This document shows positions 4,961-7,372 of a DNA stretch of 7,372 nucleotides, piece after piece. Within the stretch, counting starts at the first letter, position 1. Every line of letters starts with the position of its first letter. Source of the DNA: Candidatus Gastranaerophilales bacterium (GTDB lineage: Bacteria; Cyanobacteriota; Vampirovibrionia; Gastranaerophilales; Gastranaerophilaceae); contig CALURE010000076.1 of NCBI GenBank assembly GCA_944323095.1, positions 1 through 7,372 of the forward strand, read 5' to 3'. The notes beneath the pieces were generated by a model. The model saw nothing but the letters and a program-made list of their open reading frames with translations, did not search any database and had not been told where the DNA came from. The position numbers were made by a program, and so were the translations under genes.

Positions 4961-7191
4961 TTTTATTTATAATTTCGTTTTTAACGGTGTTTGTTACATC
5001 TTATTTTATAACCAGTATGCTTGTAGATGAAAAGCCTGTCAACGGGATATTTTATTTGCTGTTGACAGCGTTTGGGAATGTCGTATTGACGATGGAAATT
5101 CTATCGTTGTTTTCTGCAATTTCTGTTGCCGGTGTACTTATATTGAATTTCTTGTTTTTAATATTATCCATAGTTGTGTGGGTGAAACGAGGCAGACCTG
5201 TTTGGAAGCTTCCGTGTAAATATTTTTTTCTTAAATATTGGAATTGTATAAAACGCGATAAGTATCTGGCTGTATTGTCAGGAGGTTTTTGTATAGCAGT
5301 TTTCAGTGCATTATTCATGTCAAGTTTTATGCCTGTTATGAATTTTGATGCAGAATCTTATCACACATTAAGGAGTTTATTCTGGATTCATAACCATAAT
5401 TTAAACCATTTCTTTATTGCAGATATACGCAATATTGTTTTCCCGATTAATTCAGAACTGGTTTTTGCATGGGTTTTTATGTTTATAAAACGTCCGGCAT
5501 GGATTATGTACACAGCTTTCGGCGGTTTTGTACTGGCAATTTTCGGGATATATAATATTCTTTCTCTTTTAAAGTACAGTATGAGACGTAAATTATGGGT
5601 TATCTTTATAATTACGTCATTGTCATCAGTTCTTGCGCAGATTACTACAACAGAAACGGATATGATAATTGCTGGTCTTATAATTGCCTCAATTTATCTG
5701 TTCTGGTACGGTTTGAAAACTAAACGTGTTATTCCGGTATTTATGTCGGCTTTTGCTTATGCTCTGGCTGCTGGCACTAAGACTACCGCATGTATTATTG
5801 TTCCGGGTTGTGCTTTAGGATTTACAGCATTAGCTTATTACTATTATAAAAAAGAGTTTTACAAGCCTTTATTAAAATTTATTTTATTTGGAATTTTAAA
5901 TTTCATAATTTTTTCATCATATAACTATATTTTAAATTTTATAGATTTTGGCAATATGTTCGGTTCTAAGTATATGCTTGCATCACACGGAAGCGACTAC
6001 GGTTTGAGGGCTGTACCTGCCAATTTTATAAAGTATCTGTTTATGTTTGTGGATTTTGCGGGATTTACGTGGAATGAATATCTTGCAGCTCATATTGAAA
6101 ACATAAGAGACGGACTTCTTGTCGCTTTGCATATGTCAGCATATAAAGAAGGTATTTTTACTCTTGGTGCAAATCGTTCAACGCTTGTTGAACCTGTTAT
6201 GGGTATGGGTGTTTTGGGATTAATACTGTATTTGCCATTCTGGATTTTTGCATTGTTTAAACCGCTTTGTTCCAGAAATAAAAGAAGTATTGTTATTTTC
6301 GGCTTTGCAATGCTTCTTCTTATAAGTTTGTTATTTATGTCTTATAAACTCGCATTTATGTCTTACAGCATAAGATTTTTAATGTCTTTTTGCGTAATTT
6401 CCGCACCGGTGATTGTCTATTCTTATTGCAGGAAAAATAATATCTATAAATTTATTGTAGTATTTTTTGCAATGTATTATTTGTGTCTGGTTTCTACCCA
6501 CCTGTATTCACGTCCTCTGGCAAAAATTATCGGGTATTTTAAAGAAGGTTACACAATACAACAAATCAGGAATTTCGGTCAGTGTTCAATGCTTGTTTTT
6601 CTGGATAAGCTTAATGAGGCAGATAGAGCGCGCTATTCTAAGATTTGTATAAATGAGTCATGTATGTTTAGTGATTATATAAAAAAGAATATTGATAAAC
6701 GAAATAAAATTATATTTTTTACTGATGTTGCTGAAAGATTATTTCTTATAAAAATGCTGGATTTTGAAGGTTATCAAATAGATTACGGCTCTCTGGAAGA
6801 TATTGATAATATGAATATGGAAAACTACAATCTTGCTATATTTGAAAGTGATAATCAGTTATCTACCAATATAAGACAATTTGAAAAACGTAAATTTGAC
6901 ATTTCTGTAATCTCTGATACCGAAATTCGTGATAACACAAATTCCGGTAATTATTGTTTGTATGAGCGGTATCCGAATGAAGTAGTTTCTGCCTATGATA
7001 ATGTTGATAAAATTCCGTTTAGCGTTAAGTGTTATTACACAGATGATTATTTGTTAAATAAATTTAAGTTTAAATACCTGACACAATATACAATAAATTT
7101 GGATTTTACTGATGGTGCAAATTCTGAAAGTGCCAAGTATGTATGGAGATACCGTATTTTTGAAAACAAGTTAAATCCCGTAATTAAATAA
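4957..7191 (+). CDS. polytopic GT-C-type glycosyltransferase-like membrane protein
   Basis: This 744-residue protein has about 12 hydrophobic helices in residues 1-510 and a soluble C-terminal part from about 515 to 744. The first extracytoplasmic loop carries NFDAESYH at 129-136, matching the D-x3-YH signature of GT39/ArnT-like enzymes, where an Asp (here D131) contacts the sugar-phosphate donor. TTTETD at 230-235 and ALAAGTKTT at 269-277 agree with other conserved places of this group. Such enzymes transfer sugars from polyprenyl-phosphate carriers on the outer side of the inner membrane; donor and acceptor here are unknown. The C-terminal domain is not recognised. The start follows GGGAG/GGAG Shine-Dalgarno sequences. 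No terminator was found after its TAA. It stands alone, behind a MITE-like element. Other GT-C or O-antigen-polymerase-like roles remain possible. Confidence 0.7.
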   Translation: MILFIISFLTVFVTSYFITSMLVDEKPVNGIFYLLLTAFGNVVLTMEILSLFSAISVAGVLILNFLFLILSIVVWVKRGRPVWKLPCKYFFLKYWNCIKRDKYLAVLSGGFCIAVFSALFMSSFMPVMNFDAESYHTLRSLFWIHNHNLNHFFIADIRNIVFPINSELVFAWVFMFIKRPAWIMYTAFGGFVLAIFGIYNILSLLKYSMRRKLWVIFIITSLSSVLAQITTTETDMIIAGLIIASIYLFWYGLKTKRVIPVFMSAFAYALAAGTKTTACIIVPGCALGFTALAYYYYKKEFYKPLLKFILFGILNFIIFSSYNYILNFIDFGNMFGSKYMLASHGSDYGLRAVPANFIKYLFMFVDFAGFTWNEYLAAHIENIRDGLLVALHMSAYKEGIFTLGANRSTLVEPVMGMGVLGLILYLPFWIFALFKPLCSRNKRSIVIFGFAMLLLISLLFMSYKLAFMSYSIRFLMSFCVISAPVIVYSYCRKNNIYKFIVVFFAMYYLCLVSTHLYSRPLAKIIGYFKEGYTIQQIRNFGQCSMLVFLDKLNEADRARYSKICINESCMFSDYIKKNIDKRNKIIFFTDVAERLFLIKMLDFEGYQIDYGSLEDIDNMNMENYNLAIFESDNQLSTNIRQFEKRKFDISVISDTEIRDNTNSGNYCLYERYPNEVVSAYDNVDKIPFSVKCYYTDDYLLNKFKFKYLTQYTINLDFTDGANSESAKYVWRYRIFENKLNPVIK

Positions 7192-7237
7192 ATTATTAAT
7201 ATACGATTTGAATTCAAGTTTCCATAATAATTGTAAT

Positions 7238-7264
7238 AAAAAAAGCAACCATTATTGGTTACTT
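7238..7264 (-). terminator. intrinsic terminator for leftward transcription from beyond the right edge
   Basis: On the minus strand, AAGTAACC and GGTTGCTT form an 8-bp stem with one G-T pair and a 6-nt loop (7264-7243), followed by a run of T (down to 7238). It ends a transcript arriving from the right edge. On the plus strand no T-run follows the hairpin, so it does not terminate the GT-C gene. Confidence 0.7.
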
Positions 7265-7372
7265 CATAAAAAATACCCCCAAGCGAATTCTCTTGCATCG
7301 TAGGCGAGTCTCACGAGCCTTACGAGGCAGGATGCCCTGTGGGTAAAATCGCAGTATATTTCGTCTAACAGG
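7259..7372 (-). other. open frame running in from the right edge, Arg/Lys-rich tail
   Basis: In one minus-strand frame there is no stop from the window edge to TAA at 7261-7259, giving 37 residues that end RCKRIRLGVFFMK. The stop lies inside the terminator stem. The peptide is very basic, and the frame runs through a palindromic block with a 9-bp repeat period, so it may simply be an open reading through a repeat or RNA gene. It could also be the real C-terminus of a gene whose start is outside the window. Confidence 0.2.
7274..7345 (-). repeat. GC-rich nested inverted repeats, possible structured RNA
   Basis: Three nested pairings exist: TACCC (7274-7278) with GGGTA (7341-7345), GCATC (7295-7299) with GATGC (7331-7335), and GTAGGC (7300-7305) with GCCTTAC (7317-7323, one bulged T). 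A near-palindrome around GAATTC lies at 7281-7294. CGAG recurs at 7305, 7314 and 7323, a 9-bp period. By hand count 41 of 72 bases are G or C, far above the neighbouring coding sequence. A terminator for minus-strand transcription follows directly, which favours either the 3' end of a structured RNA or a repeat inserted near a gene end. No known RNA family (tmRNA, RNase P, SRP RNA) was recognised. Confidence 0.4.

Noticed and set aside
5052..5318. 88-codon open frame on the minus strand
   Set aside because: It is antisense to the membrane region of the GT-C gene and has no start signals.
6467..6652. 61-codon plus-strand open frame in another frame
   Set aside because: It is contained within the GT-C gene in a different frame and has no independent support.
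7047..7298. 83-codon open frame on the minus strand
   Set aside because: It runs through an intrinsic terminator on its own strand and then antisense through the end of the GT-C gene.
1..7372. CRISPR array, tRNA or rRNA genes
   Set aside because: No regularly spaced repeats of suitable length, no tRNA-like cloverleaf with a TTCRA loop and no rRNA motif were seen on either strand.

Overview
This is an AT-rich bacterial window with five complete protein genes, a gene start cut off at the left edge, two short ORFs on the minus strand, one small inverted-repeat element and a structured block cut off at the right edge. A Kdo transferase (waaA/kdtA) implies a Gram-negative envelope with lipid A-Kdo. 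The 435-residue membrane protein resembles, from memory only, a large uncharacterised family I associate with gut Gastranaerophilales (Melainabacteria/Vampirovibrionia). That lineage is my best guess; no rRNA is present to confirm it.

Left part (1-3077): a gene on the minus strand begins at base 8 behind a good promoter and ribosome binding site. waaA (minus) and folK (plus) are divergent across 72 bp that hold back-to-back promoters. In both, the -10 box sits so close to the ATG that the mRNA is predicted to be leaderless. folK overlaps by 23 nt a flavoprotein of the HI0933/YhiN family, so the two probably form one translationally coupled unit. The flavoprotein ends convergently and overlaps the next minus-strand gene by 34 nt.

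Middle part (3044-4960): the 435-residue membrane protein is read leftward. Its roughly 340-nt upstream region is unusually organised. It contains a strong promoter, a predicted leaderless 19-codon ORF with tandem CGA arginine codons, and a perfect 8-bp terminator hairpin. A 27-codon ORF follows, with a strong Shine-Dalgarno and again tandem CGA codons, and then the main gene. A GAAAGG in the first short ORF repeats the 3' arm of the terminator and could pair with its 5' arm, which is the layout expected of a ribosome-controlled attenuator. This is the best candidate for an undescribed regulatory system here. Between this leader and the next gene on the plus strand lies a roughly 150-bp MITE-like element with 19-bp terminal inverted repeats (18/19 matching).

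Right part (4904-7372): a 744-residue polytopic protein with GT-C glycosyltransferase features follows the element. It may be preceded by a 6-codon mini-ORF coupled by ATGA. The last 110 bases contain a terminator for transcription arriving from the right on the minus strand, and a GC-rich block of nested inverted repeats that may be a structured RNA or a dispersed repeat.

Functionally, waaA and the GT-C protein fit cell-envelope glycoconjugate synthesis, and folK is folate biosynthesis. The flavoprotein and the 435-residue protein have no assigned role.
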